NCBI RefSeq assembly: GCF_018130785.1
Contig: NZ_JAFCJT010000011.1
Location: 151,269 to 215,268 of the forward strand
DNA length: 64,000 nt
Reading direction: 5' to 3'
DNA from: Bradyrhizobium liaoningense
GTDB lineage: Bacteria > Pseudomonadota > Alphaproteobacteria > Rhizobiales > Xanthobacteraceae
Shown: positions 8,503 to 18,506 of the stretch, one piece after another
Layout of the letters: each line of letters begins with the position of its first letter
How positions within the stretch are numbered: position 1 is the stretch's first letter
Program-made: the position numbers and the translations under genes
Notes under the pieces: generated by a model
Databases searched by the model: none
The model's input: only the letters and a program-made list of their open reading frames with translations
Told to the model about the DNA's origin: nothing

Positions 8503-9186
8503 ATGAGCCTCCAACTCGACTTTCCCGCAGTGCTGGAGCGTTGGCCGAGTTTTCTCGGTGGCGCGGCGCTGACGCTGGAGTTGGCGGCTTTTGCGACGGT
8601 GCTCGGCGCCCTGTTCGGCACGCTCGCAGCCGTCGGCCGCGGCTCACGAAGCCCACTCATCGCCGGGGCTTGTAAAGTCTATGTCGAGACCATCCGCAAC
8701 ACGCCGCTGCTGGTGCAGATCTTCCTGGTCTATTTCGGCCTCGCCAGCCTCGGCTTGAAATTCTCCGCCTTCACCGTGGCAGTGGCCGCGCTGACGATCA
8801 ATGTCGGCGCCTACACCGCCGAGATCATGCGCGCCGGCTTCGAGGCGATCCCGCGCGGACAGATCGAGGCGGCCGAAGGTCTGGCACTGTCGCGCCTCCA
8901 GATCTACTGGCACATCATCCTGCTGCCGGCGATCGAGAAGGTCTATCCGGCGCTGACCAGCCAGTTCGTGCTGTTGATGCTGGCCTCCTCGGTCTGCTCG
9001 CAGATCTCGGCCGAGGAGCTCACCGCCGTCGCCAACTACATCCAGTCGGACACCTACCGGGCGTTCGAGACCTACATCATCGTCGCCGTGCTCTACGTCA
9101 TCCTGTCGCTGGTGATGCGCGCCGGCTTCTGGGGCCTCGGCCTTGTGCTGTTTCCGCGCCGGCGCCGGCTCGGCACACCGTTGTGA
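8503..9186 (+). CDS. polar amino-acid-type ABC transporter permease 1
   Basis: A 227-aa HisMQ-type inner-membrane permease. It contains the family signature ETIRNTPLLVQIFLVYFGL and the coupling-helix EAA loop GQIEAAEGLALSRLQIYWHIILLP, given here as landmarks. About five transmembrane helices are expected. It starts 10 bp after the dehydrogenase and is separated by 1 bp from the second permease. It likely forms a heterodimer with the next gene product. Confidence 0.92.
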   Translation: MSLQLDFPAVLERWPSFLGGAALTLELAAFATVLGALFGTLAAVGRGSRSPLIAGACKVYVETIRNTPLLVQIFLVYFGLASLGLKFSAFTVAVAALTINVGAYTAEIMRAGFEAIPRGQIEAAEGLALSRLQIYWHIILLPAIEKVYPALTSQFVLLMLASSVCSQISAEELTAVANYIQSDTYRAFETYIIVAVLYVILSLVMRAGFWGLGLVLFPRRRRLGTPL

Positions 9187-9187
9187 G

Positions 9188-9862
9188 ATGACCATGGGCG
9201 GACATCTCAACATCAACCATCTGATGTTCCTCGGGCACGGCGCGCTGTGGACGATTGGCCTGTCCATGATCGCGCTGATCGGCGGCGGCATCGTCGGATT
9301 CGTGATCGCGCTCGCACGCATCTCACCGCTCAAATCGGTCCGGATCGCCAGCGCCGTCTACGTTCAGCTCATCCAGGGCACGCCGCTGCTCGTCATCCTG
9401 TTCCTCGGCTATTTCGGCCTTGCGGCGATCGGCCTCAAGGTCTCGCCATTGGCTGCCGCCGGTGCCTCGCTGACGCTCTATGTTGCCGCCTATCTCGGCG
9501 AGATCTGGCGCGGCTGCATCCAGTCGGTACCGAAGCCGCAATGGGAAGCCGCCGAAGGGCTGGCGCTGAGCCGGACCCAACGCATGATGAAGGTGATCCT
9601 GCCGCAGGCGATCCGCATCGCGACGCCGCCGACCGTCGGTTTCATGGTGCAGATCATCAAGAACACCTCGCTCGCTTCCGTCGTCGGCTTCGTCGAACTG
9701 ATGCGCTCCGGCCAGATCGTCAACAACTCGCTGTTCGAGCCGTTCGCCATCTACGCCATCATCGCCGTCGTCTATTTCGCCATGTGCTATCCGCTGTCGC
9801 TGTTCAGCCAGAAGCTGGAACGGCGGATGGGGCGTGGCAGGTCCAACCTCGCGCCAGCCTGA
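9188..9862 (+). CDS. polar amino-acid-type ABC transporter permease 2
   Basis: A 224-aa HisMQ-type permease. It has the signature VQLIQGTPLLVILFLGYFGL and the EAA loop QWEAAEGLALSRTQRMMKV. The ATG at 9188 is one base after the upstream stop, implying translational coupling; the ATG at 9194 is an alternative. The upstream in-frame extension overlaps permease 1 and is rejected. Confidence 0.92.
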   Translation: MTMGGHLNINHLMFLGHGALWTIGLSMIALIGGGIVGFVIALARISPLKSVRIASAVYVQLIQGTPLLVILFLGYFGLAAIGLKVSPLAAAGASLTLYVAAYLGEIWRGCIQSVPKPQWEAAEGLALSRTQRMMKVILPQAIRIATPPTVGFMVQIIKNTSLASVVGFVELMRSGQIVNNSLFEPFAIYAIIAVVYFAMCYPLSLFSQKLERRMGRGRSNLAPA

Positions 9863-9863
9863 C

Positions 9864-10622
9864 ATGCAGCAAAACCTCTCCTCATCCGACCCGATCGTGT
9901 CGCTTCGCGACGTGCAGAAGAGCTTTGGCCCGCTCCGCGTACTCGATGGCGTCTCCTTTGCCGTCGAGCGTGGCGAAGTGCTGGCGCTGATCGGCCGATC
10001 CGGCTCCGGCAAGAGCACGGCGCTGCGCTGCATCGACCGCTTCGAGAAGGTCGACGGCGGCGAGATCGTGGTTTGCGGGCATCGGGTAGACCGTCCCGAC
10101 GTCGATCTGCGCGCGCTGCGCCAGGACGTCGGCATCGTCTTCCAGAGCTACAATCTGTTTCCGCATCTCACCATCGAGCAGAACATCACGCTCGCCCCCT
10201 GCGCCGTGAAGGGCATGGCCACATCGCGCGCCAGGGACCTCGCGCGAAAAGTGCTCGCGCAGGTCGGGCTCGAGGAGAAGCTCCACGCTTACCCCGAGCA
10301 GCTCTCGGGCGGCCAGCAGCAGCGCGCGGCGATCGCCCGCTCGCTGGCGATGCAGCCGAAAGTCATGCTGTTCGACGAGGTCACCTCCGCGCTCGATCCC
10401 GAGCTTACCGCCGAGGTGCTGAAGGTGATCGAGCAACTCGCGGCTGACGGCATGACCATGGTGATGGTCACCCACGAGATGGGCTTTGCCAAGGGGATCG
10501 CCGACCGGATCGTCTTCATGCATCGCGGCAAGGTTCACGAGACCGGACCAGCCTCGATCCTGACGTCGCCGACGACGCCCGAGCTCACCCAATTCGTGGG
10601 CACTGGAAACTTAAAATCATAA
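9864..10622 (+). CDS. polar amino-acid-type ABC transporter ATP-binding protein
   Basis: A 252-aa GlnQ/HisP-type ATPase. It shows Walker A GRSGSGKST, Q-loop VFQSYNLFPHLT, signature LSGGQQQRAAIARSLA, Walker B VMLFDEVTSALD and the switch histidine in VTHEMGFAK. The ATG at 9864 lies one base after the upstream stop. It energises the two permeases encoded just before it. Confidence 0.95.
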   Translation: MQQNLSSSDPIVSLRDVQKSFGPLRVLDGVSFAVERGEVLALIGRSGSGKSTALRCIDRFEKVDGGEIVVCGHRVDRPDVDLRALRQDVGIVFQSYNLFPHLTIEQNITLAPCAVKGMATSRARDLARKVLAQVGLEEKLHAYPEQLSGGQQQRAAIARSLAMQPKVMLFDEVTSALDPELTAEVLKVIEQLAADGMTMVMVTHEMGFAKGIADRIVFMHRGKVHETGPASILTSPTTPELTQFVGTGNLKS

Positions 10623-10642
10623 CAAGGAGAGGAGAACCAAGG

Positions 10643-11437
10643 ATGACAAAGACAACACTGCCGGGGACCGCCGCCGCGCTGTTCGGCCTCGTCATGATGG
10701 CAGCCACGCCGGCATCGGCCGATCTGCTCGACGACATCACGCAGGCCAAGAAGATCCGCATTTCCACAGACGTCGCCATCCCGCCCTCGGGCATGATGGA
10801 TAGCAACATGAAAGCGACCGGCTCCGACGTCGAAGTGGCCCAGCTGCTCGCCAAGGATTGGGGGCTCGAGCTCGAATTCATCCAGACCACCGGCGCGACG
10901 CGCATCCCCAACATCCTGACCGGCAAGGCCGACATCATCATCTCGACCCTGTCGGTGACGCCCGATCGCGCCAAGGTCATCGACTTCACCAAGCGCTATG
11001 CGACGCTGCAATCCGACGTCGGCTGCCTGAAGTCGTCGACCATCAAGGACTGGCCCGACCTGAAGGACAAGCCGATCGGCGTCTCGCGCGGCACCACGCA
11101 GGACACCACCCTGTCCAACATGAAGGACAAGGATCTCAAGATCTCGCGTTACGACGACGACGCCACCATGGTGACTGCGGCCGTGTCCGGCCAGGTCGAC
11201 TGCGTCGCCTCGTCCGCGACGATCATCAACCAGATCGGGGTGAAGAACCCGTCGCGCGTGTTCGAGTCCAGGATTCCGCTGGCGACCTTCGACCTCGCGA
11301 TCGGCCTGAAGAAAGGCGAGCAGCGCCTGATGGACAAGCTCAACGCCTGGATCACCGAGAACGTCAAGAACGGCAAGCTCAACGCGATCTACAAGAAATT
11401 CCACGGGGTCGAGCTGCCGCCCGACATGCGCAGCTGA
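10643..11437 (+). CDS. polar amino-acid-type ABC transporter substrate-binding protein
   Basis: A 264-aa periplasmic protein with a signal peptide (cleavage after ATPASA, about residue 26). The family-3 fold shows KATGSDVEVAQLLAKDWGL, ILTGKADIIISTLSVTPDR and PIGVSRGTTQD. The carboxylate-contacting Asp and Arg of amino-acid binders are at the expected places, so an amino acid, opine or similar acid is likely, although its neighbours suggest a hydroxy-acid or sugar-acid. AAGGAGAGGAG ahead of the ATG is a strong ribosome-binding site. A strong hairpin follows the gene. Confidence 0.92.
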   Translation: MTKTTLPGTAAALFGLVMMAATPASADLLDDITQAKKIRISTDVAIPPSGMMDSNMKATGSDVEVAQLLAKDWGLELEFIQTTGATRIPNILTGKADIIISTLSVTPDRAKVIDFTKRYATLQSDVGCLKSSTIKDWPDLKDKPIGVSRGTTQDTTLSNMKDKDLKISRYDDDATMVTAAVSGQVDCVASSATIINQIGVKNPSRVFESRIPLATFDLAIGLKKGEQRLMDKLNAWITENVKNGKLNAIYKKFHGVELPPDMRS

Positions 11438-11450
11438 AACCACGGAAAAT

Positions 11451-11477
11451 CGTGACAGCCGCGAAGCGGCTGTCACG
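11451..11477 (+). terminator. 12-bp perfect hairpin after the binding-protein gene
   Basis: CGTGACAGCCGC and GCGGCTGTCACG pair perfectly around a GAA loop, 14 bp after the binding-protein stop. No T run follows. It is most likely an mRNA-protecting or partly attenuating stem that gives more binding protein than the downstream isomerase. Confidence 0.7.
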
Positions 11478-11505
11478 GCCAATGCAAAATCAAGAAGGAC
11501 ATCAT

Positions 11506-11952
11506 ATGCGTCTCGTCATCGGATCCGACCACGCCGGCTGGCCGCTCAAGCAGACCGTTATCGATCACATCCGCAGCCTCGGCCATGACGTCGTCGACGT
11601 CGGCTCCTATGACGACAAGCCGGTGGACTTCCCCGACATCGCACGCGCCGTGGCGCAGAAGGTGACGTCGGGCGAAGCGGCGCGCGGCATCATGGTGTGC
11701 GGCACCGGTGTCGGTGCCTCGATCGCCGCCAACAAGATGAAGGGCATCCGCGCCGCGGTCTGCCACGACATCCACTCCGCCCATCAGAGCGTCGAGCATG
11801 ACGACGTCAACGTCATGTGCATCGGCGCGCAGATCGTCGGCGCCTGGCTCGCGGTGGATCTGGTCTCGTCCTATCTCTCCGCCGAATTCTCCACCGACGA
11901 GGATTTCCGCCGCCGCGTGGAGAAGCTGCGCGTCATGGACGAGCAAGACTGA
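11506..11952 (+). CDS. RpiB/LacAB-family sugar-phosphate isomerase
   Basis: A 148-aa protein starting MRLVIGSDHAGWPLKQ. It has the RpiB active-site block GIMVCGTGVGASIAANK with the base Cys, and the EHDDVNVMCIGAQ segment where ribose-5-phosphate isomerase B usually has HND. The family interconverts aldose and ketose phosphates (ribose, allose, galactose or tetrose phosphates). It is the last gene of the GntR operon. No kinase that would make a phosphorylated substrate is encoded alongside. Confidence 0.88.
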   Translation: MRLVIGSDHAGWPLKQTVIDHIRSLGHDVVDVGSYDDKPVDFPDIARAVAQKVTSGEAARGIMVCGTGVGASIAANKMKGIRAAVCHDIHSAHQSVEHDDVNVMCIGAQIVGAWLAVDLVSSYLSAEFSTDEDFRRRVEKLRVMDEQD

Positions 11953-12051
11953 CGGCTTGCCCGGACCGGCATGCCGATGCGGGAGGCCGTAGGTTCCCTC
12001 GCCTAACACGAATCGCCCGCATCGTTCGCGACGGCTAAACTCTCCCGATTC

Positions 12052-12789
12052 GTGGAGAGCATCTTGGCCTTTCTCTTCGTCCTCATCGTCGGCCTGATCG
12101 CCGGCACCGTCTCAGGCATCGTCGGCACGGGCTCGTCGATCATGCTGATGCCGGTGCTGGTCTACGCCTATGGGCCGAAGGAAGCCGTGCCGATCATGGC
12201 GGTCGCCTCCGTGATGGCGAATTTCTCGCGGATTCTGGCGTGGTGGCGCGAGGTCGACTGGCGCGCCTGTGCGGCCTACTCGGTCACGGGCATTCCGGCT
12301 GCGGTCCTTGGCGCGCGGACGCTGCTGGCGCTGCCCTCGCACGCCGTCGATCTCGCCATCGGCATCTTCCTGATTGCGATGGTGCCGGTGCGGCACTGGC
12401 TGGCGCGGCACGATCTCAAGGCCAATCTCTGGCACCTCGCGATCGGTGGCGCGGTCATCGGCTACCTCACCGGCATCGTGGTCTCGACCGGCCCGCTCAG
12501 CGTGCCGCTGTTCCTATTTTACGGGCTCAGCAAAGGCGCTTTCCTCGCCACCGAGGCGGCCTCCTCGCTCGGCCTCTATTTCGCCAAGTCCGTGACCTTC
12601 GAACGTTTTGGCGCGCTGACGCAGGACGTCTTCATCAAGGGCCTGGTCGCGGGCTCCTCGCTGATGTCGGGCGCCTTCATCGCAAAGCGCTTCGTGCTGC
12701 ACCTGAAGCCGGACGTGTTCCGTCTGGTGATGGACGCGATCATGATCGCAGCCGGGCTCTCGATGCTCTGGAACGCGACGCAATCGTAG
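12052..12789 (+). CDS. TauE/SafE-family membrane permease
   Basis: A 245-aa, about eight-span inner-membrane protein. The N-terminal repeat starts FLFVLIVGLIAGTVSGIVGTGSS, and the second half has GGAVIGYLTGIVVSTGPLS. The family exports sulfite, sulfoacetate and other organic anions; the substrate here is unknown. The start used is GTG at 12052; no strong Shine-Dalgarno is visible, and TTG at 12064 is an alternative. It is convergent with the GGDEF-EAL gene, ending 11 bp from it. Confidence 0.88.
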   Translation: MESILAFLFVLIVGLIAGTVSGIVGTGSSIMLMPVLVYAYGPKEAVPIMAVASVMANFSRILAWWREVDWRACAAYSVTGIPAAVLGARTLLALPSHAVDLAIGIFLIAMVPVRHWLARHDLKANLWHLAIGGAVIGYLTGIVVSTGPLSVPLFLFYGLSKGAFLATEAASSLGLYFAKSVTFERFGALTQDVFIKGLVAGSSLMSGAFIAKRFVLHLKPDVFRLVMDAIMIAAGLSMLWNATQS

Positions 12790-12800
12790 TCGCGCCGCGC

Positions 12801-14867
12801 TCAGGCGGCGAATTCGGGCGCGAGCGATGGGCTGTCCGCGAGGACGTGGCTCTCGGGTGCCGCCTGCTTCTCCAGCCATTGCAGCACAGCGTCGAGAGGC
12901 TGCGGCCGCTGATAGAAATAGCCCTGCCCGAGCGTCACGCCCATCTCGCGCATGGCCTCAGCCTGCTCGGCCCGCTCGATGCCTTCCGCGACAAGCGTCA
13001 GCCCCAGTGTTCCGGCAAGCGAGGCGATGACGCCGACGATCGCCTTGTCTTCCGCGCTGGCAGGGATCTCGCTGATGAAGGCCTTGTCGATCTTGACCTT
13101 GTCCAGCGGGAAACGCCTGAGATGGGCGAGCGAGCTGTACCCCGTGCCGAAATCATCGAGCGCGATGGTGGCACCAAGGCGCCGCAGGCGGTGCAGCGTC
13201 TCGGATGCGCTGGCGATGTTGTTGATCAGCGAGCCCTCGGTGATCTCGAGCTCCAGCAATGATGCCGCGACATCGAAGCGTGCGCAGGTCGCGCGCAGCT
13301 CGGCAGCGAGCGAATGGTCGGCAAGCTCGGACGGCGGCAGATTGATCGCGATCCGGATATGCGGCCTGCCGGCGGACGCCAGTCGCTGCAACGCGCGGCA
13401 GGCATCGGTGAGCACATAGCGCGTCAGCCGCGCATTGTTGCCGCTGCGCTCGATCAGCGGCAGGAATTCGCCGGGACCGATCAAGCCAAGTTCGGGATGG
13501 CGCCAGCGGATCAGCGCCTCGAGGCCGACAACGGCCTGGCTCTCGAGGTCGACCTGGCTTTGATACCAGACCTCGAACTGCCCCTCGGCGAAGCCTGCGG
13601 GAATGGCGAGTTCGAGATCCCGCCGGCGGCGATAGTCGCGCTGAAGCGCTTCGTCGAGCACGGCGACAGTGCCGGGCGCCTTGCTCTTGGCGTGGTAGAG
13701 CGCGATGTCGGCGAGCGCCGGCAAATGCGACAGCTCGGGATCGCCGGCGCGGCGCACGGCAAGGCCGATGCTGGCGCGCGGCACGACCTGCTTGTCGTGC
13801 AGCCGGATCGGCTCGGAAATCGCATCGAGCAGCTGGCGCGCGAACGCCTGGGCGGTCGCTTCATTGCTGACCTCGGGGCGGATGACGACGAATTCGTCGC
13901 CGCCGAGCCGGGCGACCCAGTCTTGCGGTTCGACCGCATCACGAAGGCGCTCGGAGATGTGCACCAGGAACTTGTCGCCGGCGTCATGGCCGAAGGTGTC
14001 GTTGATGCCCTTGAAGTCGTCGAGATCGATGAAGCAGAAGGCAATCAGCGAGTCCGGCGAACCGGCATCGCGGCTCAGGGTCACCAGATGCTCGGACAGC
14101 GAGCGCCGGTTGGGCAGGCCCGTGAGCGGATCGTGCGCGGCCATGTGCCCGAGCCGGTCGAGCGCCCCCGACGTCGTGAGCTGCATGGCGTTGAAGGCGC
14201 GCGCGAGCTGGCCGAATTCGTTCGACGATTTGATATCCGCCGGATAGGCGCGGCCGTCCTGCTTGCTGCGCTGGATCGCCGACATGATCGCGGCGAGTGG
14301 CTTGCCGATGAAGATGTTGGCCGAGATCCGCATCGCGACCACCGTTGCAAGCGTTGCGAGCAGGCCGACGACCAGAAGCAACATCAGCCGGCTACCCGTG
14401 TCCGCGTAGACCGTCGCATAGGAATAGGCAATCGCGATACGGCCGGCCTGCACGGCGATGTTGCCGTTGCTGTAGCCGATCGGACGTGAGACCTCCGATA
14501 CCGCCTGGTCCGCCGGACGCGCCACCACGCGGGCGATCGCAACGCCGGTGTCGTCATAAACGGCCGCCGCGGCGATGGTCTCGTCGTGCATGATCTCGTT
14601 GAGCACGCTCGTGACCTGATCGTAGCGCATCTTCCAGAGCGGCTCGGCGATCAGCTCGGCGCGGCTCTCGGCCGTGCGCGCAATGCGCGCGTCGAGCTGC
14701 CTGATCTGCGACCAGAAACTCGATGCCTCGACGCCGGCCGAGGCGAGCAGCTGCACCACCAGCAGCACCGGCACGGTCGCCCCGATCATCGCACGGACCA
14801 CCGAGCGCGACGGCGCAGCCTGCGTGTTGCGTTTCGGATCGGTCATGTCGTCAGCGTTTCGCATCAC
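12801..14867 (-). CDS. membrane GGDEF-EAL cyclic-di-GMP turnover protein
   Basis: A 688-aa protein with a transmembrane helix at about 26-45, a periplasmic domain of about 115 residues, a second helix at about 160-180 (LMLLLVVGLLATLATVV), a HAMP-like linker, GGDEF and EAL domains. The GGDEF motif is intact (RLGGDEFVVI) and the EAL motif is intact (GLEALIRWRHPE), with the DDFGTGYSSL loop also present. Both diguanylate cyclase and phosphodiesterase activities are therefore possible. Its ATG overlaps the stop of the upstream periplasmic binding protein gene (ATGA), so the two are translationally coupled. Confidence 0.95.
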   Translation of the reverse strand: MMRNADDMTDPKRNTQAAPSRSVVRAMIGATVPVLLVVQLLASAGVEASSFWSQIRQLDARIARTAESRAELIAEPLWKMRYDQVTSVLNEIMHDETIAAAAVYDDTGVAIARVVARPADQAVSEVSRPIGYSNGNIAVQAGRIAIAYSYATVYADTGSRLMLLLVVGLLATLATVVAMRISANIFIGKPLAAIMSAIQRSKQDGRAYPADIKSSNEFGQLARAFNAMQLTTSGALDRLGHMAAHDPLTGLPNRRSLSEHLVTLSRDAGSPDSLIAFCFIDLDDFKGINDTFGHDAGDKFLVHISERLRDAVEPQDWVARLGGDEFVVIRPEVSNEATAQAFARQLLDAISEPIRLHDKQVVPRASIGLAVRRAGDPELSHLPALADIALYHAKSKAPGTVAVLDEALQRDYRRRRDLELAIPAGFAEGQFEVWYQSQVDLESQAVVGLEALIRWRHPELGLIGPGEFLPLIERSGNNARLTRYVLTDACRALQRLASAGRPHIRIAINLPPSELADHSLAAELRATCARFDVAASLLELEITEGSLINNIASASETLHRLRRLGATIALDDFGTGYSSLAHLRRFPLDKVKIDKAFISEIPASAEDKAIVGVIASLAGTLGLTLVAEGIERAEQAEAMREMGVTLGQGYFYQRPQPLDAVLQWLEKQAAPESHVLADSPSLAPEFAA

Positions 14868-16033
14868 TCAGCAGCACCTTCGAGCGGCGCCAGCGACGAG
14901 ATCAGCGCATCGATAGAGAAATCATATTGGCCGCAGCGTCCCACCTTCGCCTTGAACCGGGTGAAATCGATGCGGTCGAATGCACGGTTCTTGATGAGGT
15001 CGCCGACCGAGACCAGGTTCGTGCTCGTGATCGCGGATGTCTTGACCTCGACATGGGGCGAAGTCGCCGCGAAATCGCAGCCATCGGCGTAGTCGCGCAG
15101 CAGCACGATCGACCAGCCGCCGAGCAGAAAGTGCCCGCCGTCGGTGAGAAGCAGACGCCCCGCCCTGATCGCGCGCAGCGCGTCCTCCGACCAGTTCAGG
15201 CCGACCACCTGGATATCCTGGCCGGGCACAAGGCCTGCCGTCGAAATGGCCTTGATGGCACCGAGCGCCATCGGATCGTTGCCGGCCCAGACGCCCGCGG
15301 GCCGGATGCCTTTACGCGTAGCCCAGCTCAGATAATTCATCGTGACCTGTTCGGCCTCGGACTGCGTCCAGTTGGCGAACAGCATCCGGTCCACCACCAC
15401 GTCGGGCGCGGCGGCGACCGCAAGTTGAAGCCCGGCATTGCGGGCGATCGAGGATGGCGTGATCTCGTCGCCGCCAACGCCGAGAATATGGATCTTGCCG
15501 TCCGGGCTCTGCCATTTCTCGGCGCGCGCCGTGGCGATCAGGGCATTGGCCATCCGCGCGCCCGCGGTCTGGAGATCGGTCGTGATGTCGCCGAGCCAGG
15601 TCTTGAGCTTTTGCCGGGGCGGTCCGAGGCGCGCGGCGTCGTCGCCGATCAGCGTGTTCGAGAGCAGCACCGTCTTGACCCCGGCGGCCTCGGCCGCCTC
15701 CAGGATGGGAACGGCGGCGGATTCCTCGTTCGACAGGATGAGGAAGTCCGGCTTGTCGGCGCGTGCCACCACGCCGAGGCCAAGCTCCTGCATGGTGCGG
15801 TAATTCCGCTCACTGGTCAGCACCTCGACATGCGCGTTGAGCTTGCGGCCCGCGGCCTGCATGGTCTGCGCGACCATGTCCCAGTAGACCTCGCCGGTCT
15901 TGCCGGGGTTGACGAAAACGATGTTGAGACGCCCGGCGTCGGCCGCAACGGCGCCGCCAACCGGCATCAGAACGCCGAAGGCCATGCCCACAGCGAGCAT
16001 TATCCGCAAGACTACCGTCATTCGTTTCGCCAT
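14864..16033 (-). CDS. sugar-type periplasmic binding protein (Peripla_BP_4-like)
   Basis: A 389-aa exported protein. The signal peptide ends near GGAVAADA (about residue 32). The mature start RLNIVFVNPGKTGEVYWDM and the later AGVWAGNDPMALGAIKA and GLNWSEDALRAIRAG are typical of type I sugar-binding proteins (RbsB/LuxP class). No permease or ATPase gene is adjacent. Instead it overlaps a GGDEF-EAL gene by 4 bp, so it probably acts as a sensory subunit presenting a ligand to that protein in the periplasm. This pairing is inferred from gene arrangement. Confidence 0.88.
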   Translation of the reverse strand: MAKRMTVVLRIMLAVGMAFGVLMPVGGAVAADAGRLNIVFVNPGKTGEVYWDMVAQTMQAAGRKLNAHVEVLTSERNYRTMQELGLGVVARADKPDFLILSNEESAAVPILEAAEAAGVKTVLLSNTLIGDDAARLGPPRQKLKTWLGDITTDLQTAGARMANALIATARAEKWQSPDGKIHILGVGGDEITPSSIARNAGLQLAVAAAPDVVVDRMLFANWTQSEAEQVTMNYLSWATRKGIRPAGVWAGNDPMALGAIKAISTAGLVPGQDIQVVGLNWSEDALRAIRAGRLLLTDGGHFLLGGWSIVLLRDYADGCDFAATSPHVEVKTSAITSTNLVSVGDLIKNRAFDRIDFTRFKAKVGRCGQYDFSIDALISSLAPLEGAAE

Positions 16034-16222
16034 CCCGTACTGGTTCCGAAACTGGACCGGCGTCCGCTAACATTTGGCAAAGTCCGGAACGGCACGGCGG
16101 CGTAGAGCTAACAAAGGGTGTATCGGCGGTGGTGAATTGGGCTAATTGGGGGGCTGGCGATCGCCGCCTCCACCCGTCATTCCGTGCTATCAGCAAACCT
16201 AAACCCCCGACTCGCTGTCCCC

Positions 16223-17668
<1,446 letters not shown>

Positions 17669-17759
17669 GCGGAGGTGACGTCCCCCGCCCCCACCGCTAT
17701 ACAGCCGTCACAAAAGCAGCATGGGATTGCGTGGTTGCGGCCTTGCCGGGAACGCCGTC

Positions 17760-17778
17760 TGGCCCTCACTTAGGGCCA
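17760..17778 (+). terminator. hairpin downstream of radA
   Basis: TGGCCCT and AGGGCCA pair around a CACTT loop in the 166-bp radA-cvpA gap. No T tract follows, so it may be a weak terminator or only a stable stem. Confidence 0.35.
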
Positions 17779-17834
17779 CGGCCAAGCACCGATTCGCTGA
17801 GCACCTTTGAAGTACGAGCGGACCCGACCAGCCG

Positions 17835-18464
17835 ATGCCAGTAACACTCCTCGACCTGATCCTGCTCGGTGTGATGCTGATCTCGGGCCTGCTCGCCATG
17901 GTCCGCGGCTTCATGCGCGAAATCCTCTCGATCGCGGCCTGGGGCGCCGCTGCGATCGTGACGCTGTACTCATTCTCGAAGCTGCTGCCGACCGCCAAGA
18001 CCTATTTCAACAACGACACGGTCGCGAGCGTGGTCGTCGTCGCCGGTGTATTCGTCGGCACCCTGGTCGTGGTCTCCGTGATCACGGTCCGGATCTCCGA
18101 CATGATCCTGGATTCGCGGATCGGCGCACTGGACCGCACTCTGGGGTTCCTGTTTGGCCTCGCTCGCGGGCTTTTGATCGTCGTGGTCGCGTTCCTGTTC
18201 TTCACCTGGCTCGTGCCGGACAAGCAGCGCCCGGACTGGGTCACGGGGGCCAAATCCCGCGTGGTGCTCCAGGGAACCGGGGATTGGCTGATGTCCCTCT
18301 TGCCTGACGACCCCGAGAACACCATCTTGAAGAGATTCAAGAAAAACAAACCAGATGATGATCAAGCTGATTCCGAGCAGCAGCCTTCGGGCAGTGGCGA
18401 CGGATACAGTAAACCGGCTCGTGACAGCCTGAAAAAGCTGATCGAGAAACCTGCGGCGCGTTGA
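17835..18464 (+). CDS. cvpA: CvpA family membrane protein
   Basis: A 209-aa inner-membrane protein with four predicted helices. It starts MPVTLLDLILLGVMLISGLL and has the family motif MVRGFMREILSIAAWG. The C-terminal third is polar and Lys/Asp-rich, ending in DSLKKLIEKPAAR. CvpA proteins were named for colicin V production and affect envelope stress tolerance. It sits directly before purF, an ancient linkage. Confidence 0.93.
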   Translation: MPVTLLDLILLGVMLISGLLAMVRGFMREILSIAAWGAAAIVTLYSFSKLLPTAKTYFNNDTVASVVVVAGVFVGTLVVVSVITVRISDMILDSRIGALDRTLGFLFGLARGLLIVVVAFLFFTWLVPDKQRPDWVTGAKSRVVLQGTGDWLMSLLPDDPENTILKRFKKNKPDDDQADSEQQPSGSGDGYSKPARDSLKKLIEKPAAR

Positions 18465-18506
18465 TTGAGCCTGGGTTGATTGAACCAAGAGAGAGGCGCG
18501 GACGAG

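Noticed and set aside
18480..18506. TTG upstream start for purF
   Set aside because: The ATG at 18507 has a better Shine-Dalgarno and gives a normal propeptide length.
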